Source of the DNA: Lachnospiraceae bacterium
GTDB lineage: Bacteria; Bacillota; Clostridia; Lachnospirales; Lachnospiraceae
Direction: 5' to 3'
NCBI GenBank assembly: GCA_021199405.1
Contig: JAJQID010000022.1
Coordinates: 1 to 12,533, forward strand
DNA: 12,533 nt
Shown here piece after piece: positions 1 to 8,100 of this stretch (position 1 is its first letter; every line of letters begins with the position of its first letter). A program made the translations under genes and the position numbers. The notes beneath the pieces are model-generated. The model ran no database searches. It had not been told where the DNA came from and was given only the letters and a program-made list of their open reading frames with translations.

Positions 1-1
1 A

Positions 2-217
2 CCTATGTATATGAAAGACTGGCTGGAAACGATTGATGATTATCTGAAAATGACAAGGCGGGATATACTGACTGAAAAAGGACGAGTTACCCATCAGCAG
101 GCAATTCAGAAAGCCCATGAAGAATATGCAAAATATCAGAAGAAGCAGGATGAACTGCTTTCCCCTGTTGAACAGCATTTTATAGAGAGTATAAAAGAAC
201 TGGAGGCTCTTGAATAA
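2..217 (+). CDS. RhuM family protein, C-terminal fragment (5' end outside window)
   Basis: This is the last 71 codons of a gene that begins upstream of the window. The frame is already open at the first complete codon (CCT, Pro), so the ATG at position 5 is probably internal. The visible protein has the pattern PMYMKDWLETIDDYLKM, then a helix-rich stretch (THQQAIQKAHEEYAKYQKKQ) and an LSPVEQHF ending. This matches, from memory of the family, the C-terminus of 'virulence RhuM family' proteins, in which a ...MxMxDWxxxLDxxL... segment precedes a charged helix. RhuM proteins are about 300-350 residues long, are often found in genomic islands and near restriction or toxin genes, and have no settled biochemical function. 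It is followed by a hairpin terminator and faces the minus-strand kinase gene. The N-terminal domain cannot be judged here. The family call is fairly sure; the function is unknown. Confidence 0.72.
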   Translation, partial: PMYMKDWLETIDDYLKMTRRDILTEKGRVTHQQAIQKAHEEYAKYQKKQDELLSPVEQHFIESIKELEALE

Positions 218-284
218 TTGAAACAACAGAATAGATAAAATAGCCGTTTGCTTCAGCGGACTTTATAATTAACCTAAAGATATC

Positions 285-309
285 AAAGGGGCTCAAATTG
301 AGCCCCTTT
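285..309. terminator. Hairpin, likely bidirectional terminator between convergent genes
   Basis: A perfect 10-bp inverted repeat (AAAGGGGCTC / GAGCCCCTTT) surrounds a 5-base AAATT loop. The A-rich left arm and T-rich right arm make it work in either direction, though the T run after the stem is short on both strands (TTTATA on plus, TTTGATATCTTT on minus). It sits 68 bp after the RhuM stop and 83 bp beyond the 3' end of the minus-strand kinase gene, as expected for a shared terminator. The rest of 218-391 shows no gene. Confidence 0.8.
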
Positions 310-391
310 ATACCACAAGTATAATGACAAAACTTCACAAGTATGGTATTACCAGGTCATTTTCTTCTATTACTACATCCTGCTTACGCTG

Positions 392-1165
392 TTATCTTTT
401 CACACTCATGTCCGGTATTATTTTCCGGTAAGTGTCCAATTGTTTTTTCAAAACTGTCAATGCTCTTGTTTCAGGCTCTCTTTCTAAATCTGCCATAAGG
501 CCGGTATAGTCCAGTTTTAAGGAAATCCCGGCTGCCTTCGCCTGTGCATATAGACTGGCAGAAAATGGACATCCAACAACATTTTCCATGTTTTCTTCAA
601 CCGGCACATCCGGAGGGTATTTCGCAAAACTGCTCAACAAACTGTCCCCATTGTCAAAGACTGGGGCACATCGGTATTCGCCTGTATTTAGGTTTGCCAC
701 GATCCCGAGGTTGTTAAAGTGCCTGTCTGAATTAAGAAGCAAGGCATCCAAACTTAATGTTTTGGACAGATAATCACTGATATTTATTTTCAAAGAATCC
801 ATCATGAAATCTTTGACAAACTTTATCTTGTCGCCGATTTCCTGCATCGTCATGATATGGTTGGCAAGCGACATCCCGGTTTCTGCCTGGAACAGCCTTT
901 CAAAACTCAGAAAGGTTTCCCCATCATTCAGGAAGTTTTTTGAACGGCAGCCATCCTTTCCATTGATCTTATACTGTTCATAGGGGATGTAATAAGAGAC
1001 GTTGGAATGTGATAAAACCGTCGTTGCCAGATGTTCAGCCAATCCTTCGTATCCATTAATATTAGATTTGTACCAATAGCCGTCCTCATAATATTTTGGC
1101 TGTGTTCCTTTGGAACTCCCGGCAATCATTACCATTGCCTGTGGGCTTAACCTGAAATTTTTCAT
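392..1165 (-). CDS. HipA-fold serine/threonine kinase (HipT-like toxin candidate)
   Basis: A 257-residue protein resembling the kinase core of HipA/CtkA-type proteins. Visible landmarks in order are: AGSSKGTQPK (16-24), which corresponds to the HipA G-loop 'GxQ(P/E)K' segment; WYK with candidate ATP-binding Lys33; Glu44 in the following helix; FER (88-90), similar to the 'ERFD' strand of HipA; the catalytic loop NSDRHFNN (145-152) with Asp147 and Asn152; and FDNG (170-173) with the metal-binding Asp171. It lacks the HipA N-terminal subdomain, which appears to be encoded by the gene upstream. Known relatives phosphorylate proteins such as tRNA synthetases and arrest growth; the substrate here is unknown. 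I chose ATG 1165 because it overlaps the TGA of the upstream frame (ATGA), with GGGAGG 13 bases upstream. An in-frame ATG at 1186 has no ribosome binding site. Kinase fold is quite sure; the toxin role is inferred. Confidence 0.78.
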   Translation of the reverse strand: MKNFRLSPQAMVMIAGSSKGTQPKYYEDGYWYKSNINGYEGLAEHLATTVLSHSNVSYYIPYEQYKINGKDGCRSKNFLNDGETFLSFERLFQAETGMSLANHIMTMQEIGDKIKFVKDFMMDSLKINISDYLSKTLSLDALLLNSDRHFNNLGIVANLNTGEYRCAPVFDNGDSLLSSFAKYPPDVPVEENMENVVGCPFSASLYAQAKAAGISLKLDYTGLMADLEREPETRALTVLKKQLDTYRKIIPDMSVKR

Positions 1166-1512
1166 CTTATTTTCACATCCTCCCATTTTATGTTTTCACC
1201 AGGGAATCTGATCCACCAGAAATCGTCCCATGTCAGTCCATGCGTGATTTTTATCCATTCCCATGGATTGTTTTCCGTAAGATTTGCCTGCTTCAGGATT
1301 TCCGGCAAGTCTGCCCTCCCGCTCTCGTAGCAGCGGCTTTCCAGGAAATCGAAAACCCGAAGGATATCCTGACGCGGGTCGCAAAATGGCTACATAATAC
1401 CATCCGGTATCAGCTTAATGATTTGTGAATTTCCTTTCTTTATATGAATTTCGGCGACAGGAGTGTCCTCCCATAACACGGTAAAATCTGTCGTTATTCC
1501 ATTTTCTGGCAA
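1162..1512 (-). pseudogene. HipS-like partner of the kinase, interrupted by an in-frame TAG
   Basis: Reading from TTG 1512 to the TGA at 1164-1162 gives 116 codons with one interruption, a TAG at 1392-1390 (codon 41). Upstream the frame reads TDFTVLWEDTPVAEIHI...IPDGIM, downstream PFCDPRQDILRVFDFLESRC...NNPWEWIKITHG...FWWIRFPGENIKWEDVKIR. There is no frameshift, and coding character is equally good on both sides, so a single CAG (Gln) to TAG change would explain it. The fold-level pattern (small beta strands, then a 'FLESRCYESGRADLPEIL' helix and 'NPWEWIKITHG') parallels the N-subdomain of HipA (FFxNLLPExxxR...PFxLLxxIG), which in HipBST systems is the separate antitoxin HipS. The 3' end overlaps the kinase start by 4 bases. 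The gene is not recognised by name. Readthrough of the TAG or a sequencing error are alternatives. Confidence 0.7.
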
Positions 1513-1520
1513 TGACCGTT

Positions 1521-1525
1521 CCTCC
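1521..1525 (-). promoter_or_regulatory. Ribosome binding site fixing the TTG start of the HipS-like gene
   Basis: GGAGG on the minus strand (within AGGGAGGAAC) lies 8 bases before TTG 1512. No ATG or GTG is in frame at a comparable distance, so the TTG is the best start. The intact signal shows the gene was expressed before, or despite, the TAG codon. Confidence 0.6.
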
Positions 1526-1584
1526 CTGGCATTTATAATGTGCAGGAAAATTAGTCGAGATAGGCATATGGCTTAATTAATACG

Positions 1585-1613
1585 AGTATACATGTTCCGG
1601 AAATATCTGTCAA
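1585..1613 (-). promoter_or_regulatory. Strong vegetative promoter for the HipS/HipT-like pair
   Basis: On the minus strand TTGACA (1613-1608) is separated by exactly 17 bases from TATACT (1590-1585), a near-perfect sigma-A promoter. Transcription would start near 1578, leaving a leader of about 65 bases before the TTG start. No operator palindrome could be seen across it. Confidence 0.75.
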
Positions 1614-1636
1614 TTTACTGTAAGAGAAAGAATTTC

Positions 1637-1653
1637 AATATCAGGAATATCAG
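1637..1653. repeat. Tandem 8-mer direct repeat between divergent promoters
   Basis: AATATCAG occurs twice (1637-1644 and 1646-1653) with one base between. It lies upstream of both divergent promoters (1608-1613 on minus, 1685-1713 on plus). Such a pair could be a regulator site, but two short AT-rich copies can also arise by chance. The rest of the 1514-1759 gap holds only the promoters and ribosome binding sites described. Confidence 0.3.
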
Positions 1654-1684
1654 AATGGCTTTGTAAACATTTTGCCGGAAGCTG

Positions 1685-1713
1685 TTGACATCAAAATTGC
1701 TGTGGAGTAAACT
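1685..1713 (+). promoter_or_regulatory. Vegetative promoter for the AAA-ATPase gene
   Basis: TTGACA (1685-1690), a 17-base spacer, and TAAACT (1708-1713, four of six consensus bases). Transcription would start near 1720, about 40 bases before ATG 1760. The reading frame of the downstream gene happens to extend back through this promoter to a TTG at 1685, but that upstream stretch has no ribosome binding site, which supports the 1760 start. Confidence 0.6.
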
Positions 1714-1759
1714 CAAAATAGTAGTTTATTTGTTTTCAGAGGATATTGGAGTGGAAAGA

Positions 1760-3448
1760 ATGGGCAAAAAGAAGCTGCCAATCGGCATAGAAGATTTTGC
1801 GAAGCTGCGGACGAATGATTTTTATTATGTGGATAAAACCAGCATGATCAAAGAGCTTCTTGAAAACTGGGGGGAAGTAAATCTTTTCACGCGCCCGCGC
1901 CGGTTCGGCAAGAGCCTGAATATGAGCATGCTCAGGAGTTTTTTTGAAATAGGGGCGGATGGAAGCCTTTTTGACGGGCTGGCAATTTCGAAGGAGACTG
2001 CCTTTTGTGAAAAATATATGGGGAAGTTTCCTGTGATTTCCATTACATTGAAAAATGTGGGAGCTAATTGCTTTGAAACAGCCCGTAGTCTGCTTATCAG
2101 GGTAATAAATGAGGAAGCCAGAAAATTGAGAACTTTGCTTGACAGTGATAAATTCTCGCAATGGGACAGGAAGGATTATGAACTGCTCCTTGACAGGCAG
2201 ATGAACGATGGTACATTATTTGGGAGTCTGAAGCTGATGTCGGAATTGCTTCGGAAATATTATGATCATAAGGTGATCATTTTGATTGATGAGTATGATG
2301 TGCCTCTTGCAAAGGCAAACCAGTATGATTATTATGCGGAGATGGTTGGTGTCATTCGCAGCCTTTTTGATGAGGCACTTAAATCAAATTCCAATCTGGA
2401 ATTTGCGGTGATGACCGGCTGTTTGAGGGTGGCGAAGGAAAGCATCTTCACGGGTCTGAACAATCCAAAAATGTATACGATGCTGGATGCAAGGTGCGAT
2501 GAGCAGTTTGGCTTTACTGATGAAGAAGTCGTTCAGATGCTGGGGTATTATGGATTCTCTGATTATTATGATCTGACAAAAGAATGGTATGACGGGTATA
2601 GAATTGGCAGTGCGGGCGTTTATAATCCGTGGGATGTGATTAACTGGTGTGATCAGCTGCTGACGAACCCTAACAAAGTCCCGAAAAGCTACTGGGCAAA
2701 TTCCAGCAGCAATGAGGAGGTCCGGAAGTTTATACAAAAGATGGAGAATGGTGTGACTAAAGCAGAGATTGAGCGCCTGATCTCCGGGGAAACCGTTCAG
2801 AAAAAGATTGAGGAGCAGTTGACGTATAATACAATGTACGACAGCATTGAAAATATGTGGAGTCTGTTGTATGCCACAGGTTACCTGACGCAAAGCGAGA
2901 CGCCGATGGGAAACCTTGTGCGGCTGACCATTCCGAATACTGAAGTACGCAATATTTTCAGTGATTCCATTTTGGGATTGTTTCAGGAAAAAATTTCCGG
3001 GGACGGGGAGGCGGTGGACGCCTTCTGTAAGGCGTTGAAGGATGGAGACGTTGGAGAAGTTGAAAAGCACTTTACCGAATTTCTGAAAAATACCATCAGT
3101 ATTCGGGATACGGCGATTAAAAAGGAATTTAAGGAAAGCTTTTATCATGGGATTTTGCTGGGGATTCTTGGATTTAAGGGCAGTTGGGGAGTAACGTCGA
3201 ACAGGGAATCGGGAGATGGTTATTATGATATTGCCATAGAAATTGAGGATGAAGAAATCGGGATTGTCCTTGAGGTGAAATACGCGGAGAACGGGAAATT
3301 TGAAGCCGAATGCGAGAAGGCGTTAAAACAGATCAACGACCGGAATTATGCGGCAGAGCTGCGGTCAGACGGCATGAGCACAATCCTGAAATACGGGATT
3401 GCCTGCTGCAGGAAGGAATGCAGGGCAGTGCTGGAAAAGGAAGGATAA
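1760..3448 (+). CDS. AAA-ATPase-like protein with C-terminal PD-(D/E)XK nuclease-type domain
   Basis: A 562-residue protein of the AAA-ATPase-like (PF09820) plus PD-(D/E)XK (PF08011, former DUF1703) family. The N-terminus KLPIGIEDFAKLRTNDFYYVDKT is the family hallmark. The P-loop is the usual degenerate form RPRRFGKS (45-52), Walker B is VIILIDEYD (172-180), and MTGCLRVAKESIFTGLNN (from 218) is the conserved sensor-like strand. Near the C-terminus YYDIAIEI (Asp490) followed by LEVK (Glu505, Lys507) gives the D...ExK nuclease signature. Length and domain order are normal, so it looks intact. ATG 1760 is chosen because GGAG lies about 8 bases upstream and homologues start at this point. These genes are common and often multi-copy in Clostridia and Bacteroidetes; their cellular role is unproven, though DNA binding or cleavage and a mobile or defence link have been suspected. 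It is followed 7 bp later by the Wzy_C-type membrane protein, so the two are likely co-transcribed. Confidence 0.9.
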   Translation: MGKKKLPIGIEDFAKLRTNDFYYVDKTSMIKELLENWGEVNLFTRPRRFGKSLNMSMLRSFFEIGADGSLFDGLAISKETAFCEKYMGKFPVISITLKNVGANCFETARSLLIRVINEEARKLRTLLDSDKFSQWDRKDYELLLDRQMNDGTLFGSLKLMSELLRKYYDHKVIILIDEYDVPLAKANQYDYYAEMVGVIRSLFDEALKSNSNLEFAVMTGCLRVAKESIFTGLNNPKMYTMLDARCDEQFGFTDEEVVQMLGYYGFSDYYDLTKEWYDGYRIGSAGVYNPWDVINWCDQLLTNPNKVPKSYWANSSSNEEVRKFIQKMENGVTKAEIERLISGETVQKKIEEQLTYNTMYDSIENMWSLLYATGYLTQSETPMGNLVRLTIPNTEVRNIFSDSILGLFQEKISGDGEAVDAFCKALKDGDVGEVEKHFTEFLKNTISIRDTAIKKEFKESFYHGILLGILGFKGSWGVTSNRESGDGYYDIAIEIEDEEIGIVLEVKYAENGKFEAECEKALKQINDRNYAAELRSDGMSTILKYGIACCRKECRAVLEKEG

Positions 3449-3455
3449 GGTTGGG

Positions 3456-5072
3456 GTGGGAAACAAAAACAGAAGGTCTGTGGTTCATAGACATCCTGAA
3501 AAGAATATTCTGACAAAACTCCGGGATTATACCATTCTGATATATTTATTTGCTGTTTTGCTGGTTTATCCGCTGTACCTTGAAAATGGGTATTACAGCG
3601 TGGCGTTTGGAAAATGGAAGTTTTTTCTGTATGTCACGATCCTTTTTCTGATTGTAATGCTGGTTTGTGGTGCGGCAAGCGCTGTCCGTTCCCGGGGCAG
3701 TACACTGAAATTGGTTTTTTCAGGCGGATTACTGTCTGATAAGGCAGCGGGGGCATACCTACTGTTATCTCTTGTGACACTCTGGACCTGTGAAAACGGG
3801 CTGGCCGCATGGATGGGTACAGAGGGGTGGTACATGGGGCTGGTGGCGCAGCTGCTGTTTGCTTTTCTGTATTTTTCTTTCTTCTTAAAGACGCCGTTGA
3901 TCAGACCTTTGGTGATTTTCCATGGTATCGGGTCGGCCTGCAGTTTTCTGATAGCGTTGTTGCAGCGTTATGGATTTGATCTGCTGCGGCTTTACGATGG
4001 AATGCCTGATGAGACAGTCAGGGATTATCTGTCCACACTGGGGAACAGAACCTGGTTTGCGGGATATGTCTGCACAGCGTTTCCGCTGGGGGTATATTTT
4101 TTCTGGAAAACCTGTGAAAAAAGAGAGCTTCTGGCTTCTGGCGTTTACGTGCTTCTGTCATTTTGCTGTCTTGCAACGATGAATACGGACAGTGTGTATG
4201 CTGCCCTGTTTATTGTATTTTATATCATATTGTTGCTGAGCCTTGGAAGCCGTGAGAAAATGGTGAAATTCTGTCTGCTGCTTGACGGATGGTTTGTGTC
4301 CTGCTTTTTGATGAGCGGTTTAAGAATGGCTTTTTCTGATGCGGTCAGAGAATTACGCAGCCTTTCCTGTATATTTTTGAATATGAGAATCGCGGCGGCA
4401 GGCTTAGCTCTGGCAATGCTTGCGACAGGATACAGTCTTTGGCGTCAGCAAAATGGAAGGGAAATTCTGAAACAGAGGGTGTTTGCTCTGCGGCGGCTTA
4501 TTCTTGGAATCACTGCAGTGGTGATCATTTCCTGTATTTTGTTGATTGTGTTAAATACAGCAGGAATTCTGGAAAGATGGTTTGGATTTTCCATTACAAA
4601 CAGCTATTTTTTATTTGATGATTCCTGGGGAGACTACAGGGGAGGCACCTGGAAGCTGACAGTCAGAATGATTGCGGAGCTTCCGCTGCGGCAAAAGCTT
4701 TTTGGAATTGGACAGGACTGTTTCGCCTGGTATGCGTACAGTAACGCAGAATACAGTGAAATACTGGTCAATACCTGGGGAAGTACTATTCTGGCCAATG
4801 CCCATAATGAGTGGCTGAACCAGTGGCTCTGCATGGGGCTTGTGGGCGGAACGGCATATCTGATGATATTTATTTTTTCAATTCGGGAGTGCCTGAAAGC
4901 GTCCGAAAGGAAAGAGGTATCGCCGTTTGTACCGGCGGTGGGTCTGTGCGTGGCGGCGTATGTGGTGAATGATTTTTTTGGCTATCAGCAGGCCAGTGCC
5001 GCGCCGATTATTTTTATTTTGATGGGATCAGCAGCAGGAGTATTGAAAAGGAATCCCATTTCAAATAAATAA
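3456..5072 (+). CDS. O-antigen ligase/polymerase (Wzy_C) family membrane protein
   Basis: About 538 residues with 13-14 predicted membrane segments, the first at about 25-42 (YTILIYLFAVLLVYPLYL) and the last near the C-terminus (APIIFILMGSAAGVL). Features typical of the Wzy_C superfamily are GNRTWFAGY (from Gly196), a long outside loop with RGGTWKLTVRMI (Arg395, Trp399) and a GIGQDCF turn, and NAHNEWLNQWL (His450, Asn451) at the entry of the next membrane segment. Members use undecaprenyl-linked glycans: they polymerise them (Wzy), ligate them to lipid A (WaaL) or transfer them to proteins (PglL-type). In a Gram-positive, polymerase or protein glycosyltransferase roles are the reasonable ones; sequence alone does not decide. 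I chose GTG 3456 because AAGG lies 5 bases upstream and it clears the previous stop; the frame is open further back to 3399 but without a ribosome binding site. The giant surface protein gene starts 21 bp after its stop. Confidence 0.82.
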   Translation: MGNKNRRSVVHRHPEKNILTKLRDYTILIYLFAVLLVYPLYLENGYYSVAFGKWKFFLYVTILFLIVMLVCGAASAVRSRGSTLKLVFSGGLLSDKAAGAYLLLSLVTLWTCENGLAAWMGTEGWYMGLVAQLLFAFLYFSFFLKTPLIRPLVIFHGIGSACSFLIALLQRYGFDLLRLYDGMPDETVRDYLSTLGNRTWFAGYVCTAFPLGVYFFWKTCEKRELLASGVYVLLSFCCLATMNTDSVYAALFIVFYIILLLSLGSREKMVKFCLLLDGWFVSCFLMSGLRMAFSDAVRELRSLSCIFLNMRIAAAGLALAMLATGYSLWRQQNGREILKQRVFALRRLILGITAVVIISCILLIVLNTAGILERWFGFSITNSYFLFDDSWGDYRGGTWKLTVRMIAELPLRQKLFGIGQDCFAWYAYSNAEYSEILVNTWGSTILANAHNEWLNQWLCMGLVGGTAYLMIFIFSIRECLKASERKEVSPFVPAVGLCVAAYVVNDFFGYQQASAAPIIFILMGSAAGVLKRNPISNK

Positions 5073-5080
5073 AAAAGACA

Positions 5081-5087
5081 AGGAGAG
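5081..5087 (+). promoter_or_regulatory. Ribosome binding site of the giant surface protein gene
   Basis: AGGAGAG lies 6 bases before ATG 5094. The 21-bp gap after the membrane enzyme gene has no room for a promoter or terminator, so the giant gene is probably translated from the same transcript. Confidence 0.8.
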
Positions 5088-5093
5088 CATATT

Positions 5094-5189
5094 ATGAGGC
5101 GAAAATGGAAACAGAAGCTTGCCATGTTCATGGCACTCTGCATGTTGGTATCGAGTTTTTTGCCAACAGGCGGGCAGACAATCTACGCG
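5094..5189 (+). other. Signal peptide of the giant surface protein
   Basis: Residues 1-32: a basic start (MRRKWKQK), a hydrophobic core (LAMFMALCMLVSSFLP) and a Tyr-Ala end before Ser-Ser, consistent with signal peptidase I cleavage after Ala32. The single Cys16 is within the core and not in a lipobox setting. Confidence 0.85.
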
Positions 5190-8100
5190 AGCAGCGTGGA
5201 TGATATTTCAGTGGAGGAGGTTGGTCAGGAGACCGGATTGGAGACCGAAGAAGCAGCGGAAAACAATGATGAGGCTGCTCTGACGCTGACGGAAGCTACA
5301 GTGATTGATACGGAAGAAGCTGTTGTAGTAAAAGAAGAAGTTGGAGAAACTGCGACAGAGGAAGCTGTGTCGGAAATAGAAGCGGAGATTCCGGAAGAGG
5401 GAACTGTTGCTGAAACTGAGGAGGAGATCTCAGAAGAAGAGGCCGTCGAGACAGAGGGGGAAACTGCTGAAGAGGCTGTTCTTGAGGCTGAAGAGGAACT
5501 TCCTGGGGAGATTGTCGCTGGAGCAGAAGAGGAGAGCTCAGAGGGAGCTGCCGTTGGAGCAGAGGAAGAGACTTCTGAGGAAATTGTCACCGAAGCAGAA
5601 GAGGAAGCCGCAGGAGATGCGACAGTGAATGATGAAACCGCAGAGGCGGGGAACATTGGGACGTCTGATGAGGAGACTTCGCCTGAAGGCGGTGAATCAG
5701 TTACAGAAGATACTGAGCCTAATTCGGATACATTGGAGAAAGAAACTGTTGCGGGAACGGAAACAGAAGCCGCGGGGGAGACGGTCACGGAGGGTGAGAT
5801 CAGCGAAGTGAGTGAAGATGACACCTCCAGTGAGAATGTCACAGATGAAAGTGGGAAAACAGAGGTAACTGAGAGCCAGGCTGGAACACTTCTGACGACA
5901 GTTGGGGAGGAAGAGACCGGAGAGGTTACACTGGAGAGTATTGAGGTGGTGACCGATCCCATTACGACGTTCTATTATGGCATTGATGATGGGCTTATTT
6001 ACTTGGGTGATGCGGTATTTTCATACACATTTTCGGATGGCAGCAGTACACAGTGCACTGCCTGGGATGATACATGGTATGAGATATGGGATACGTATGG
6101 TATTTATTATGCGTGCTCAGCTGATGGCAACATTGACTATGACGATGCGGGTTATCAGCCGGTGGGGAATTACGAGTTTGTCATTTATGCCGATGGTGTT
6201 GAATATCTGTCTATACCTTATAGCGTAATATCACCGGATGATATTGAACTTGAATTAGTTGATGGATCTGGAGTATATGAACTTACTGGGAATGAAGGTT
6301 ATAACAAATACTATATAAAGATGGCGGTGGAGCCTGGTAAATTATATACATTAACATCAACATCTGATGGAGATTATAAAATTTGGACAAATGAATATGA
6401 AACCGTTGTAGATTTTTATGGTACTTTCTGGACGTTCACAGCAGAAGAGACAGGTTATTATTATTTACATGCATACGTTTATGGAGATTTTGATCTGACG
6501 TTAACTTCTGTGGATTTACCGGTGAGCGTGGAAATTGTAACAGAGCCAAGAACAATTTATTATTATGGTCTTGATGAGGGATATAAATCTCTGGATGGTG
6601 CAACTTTCCTGTTGACATTTGAAGACGGAACCAGTATGGAGTGCTCACCTTGGGACGATACTTGGAATGAATATAGCTTATATTATTATGAAAGCAGAGC
6701 AACTGATGGAAATTACATTACCTATGATGACATGGGTTATCAGCCGGTTGGTGAGTACCAGTTTGTAATCAGCTGTAACGGAGTGGAGTGCGCTGTAATA
6801 CCCTATAAGGTTTTGGCTTTGGATGAAATTGAGTTTGACTTGGCAGAAGGATTCGGGTTATATGGACTTACTGGAAGTGAAGATTCCAATGGATACTTTA
6901 TAAGAATGTCTGTGGAGGCTGGCAGGTCATATACATTATCATCGACTGCATACGGAAATTACAGAATTTTGACGGATGAGTATGAATGTGTTGTGAATTT
7001 TTATGGTTCATCTTGGACTTTCACGACAATGACATCGGGCTGTTATTATTTATGGGTATCTGTGCCTGAGGATTTTGATCTGACACTGACATCTGTGAAT
7101 TTACCAGTGAGCGTAGATACCGTATCGGAACCAAGGACAATTTACTATTACGGCATTGATGAGGGATACATATATCCGTATAACGCTGAATTCCTTTTGA
7201 CGTTTGAAGATGGAACAAGCGTAGAGTGCTCGCTTGGGGATGAGACGTGGTGCGAATATGGTATGAATTATGAATACAGGACGCCGGATGGTGATTATAT
7301 AACCTATGATGATATGGGCTGTCAACCGGCAGGTGAGTACTATTTTATGATATATGCGGGCGAAAATGCTTGCGTGACAATTCCTTATACCGTTAAGGCA
7401 CTGGAAGACATTGATCTGGAACTAAAAGAAGGTGATACGCTTTCCGGGCTGTCAGGAGATGGTGATGATTATGGATGGTGGGCAGAAGGGCAATATGTAA
7501 AGCTTCAGGTGGAGGAAGGACTGACATATAAAGTGACTTCTTCCTGTTCTTATGGTCTGCTCGAATTATGGGATCAGGAGTGCAACACAGTTAGCAGCGT
7601 CTGGTCCTCTGGTATTGTATTTACAGCTGAATATGGGGGAATATATTACCTGAGAATAAGCAGTCGTGATGATTTTGATCTTATAATGGAATCTGTCCCT
7701 GTGTTAACCAGTGTGGAGGTGCTTAACCTTTTCAGGACTGTTTATTATTATGCCATTGGTCAGGGCGATATTTCTATGGATGGCGCAACCTTCCGTCTGA
7801 CGTTTGAGGATGGTTCCACTATCGATTGTTCACTCTTTGATGACACATGGATTGAATATGGTATGACTTATGGAGTCAGAACGGCTGACGGTGGTTACAT
7901 CACCAGAGATGAAAATGGATATCAGCCAGAGGGCGAGTATCAGTTTGTGGTATATGTCAGTGATACTGCTTATACGTCAGTTCCAATTACTATTGTGTCG
8001 CTGGATAATATCAGTCTGGAAATGGGAGAAGGTGAAACGCTTTCCGGTTTGGCCGGAGATGGCAGTGATTATGGCTGGTCTGCAGATGGAAACTATTTGA

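Noticed and set aside
1201..1275. Apparent frameshift near the 3' end of the kinase partner gene
   Set aside because: It came from a first-pass miscopy of the reverse complement; on rechecking the frame runs without a shift to the TGA overlapping the kinase start.
1196..1428. Short open frames on both strands across the kinase partner gene
   Set aside because: The only frame with coherent protein character is the minus-strand frame 1512-1162 interrupted by TAG; the others are shadows.
1685..1759. Upstream TTG start adding 25 residues to the ATPase
   Set aside because: The TTG is part of a probable -35 box, has no ribosome binding site, and family members begin at the MGKKKLPIG position.
2384..3148. 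254-codon open frame on the minus strand inside the ATPase gene
   Set aside because: The plus strand frame has clear Walker B, sensor and nuclease motifs here; the antisense frame has none and no start signal.
5127..5150. Cys16 in the signal peptide as a lipoprotein attachment site
   Set aside because: The residues around it (MALCMLV) lie in the middle of the hydrophobic core and are not followed by a mature-protein boundary; a Tyr-Ala/Ser-Ser cleavage site fits better.
5407..5811. Two Arg/Lys/Leu-rich open frames on the plus strand
   Set aside because: They are out-of-frame readings of the same purine-rich linker and carry no recognisable pattern.
5225..5962. Long open frame on the minus strand, Ser/Val-rich, 245 codons
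   Set aside because: It is the mirror of the Glu-rich linker: GAA/GAG codons read backwards give Ser-rich low-complexity sequence. It has no ribosome binding site and the plus frame has a signal peptide and continues for over 2400 residues.
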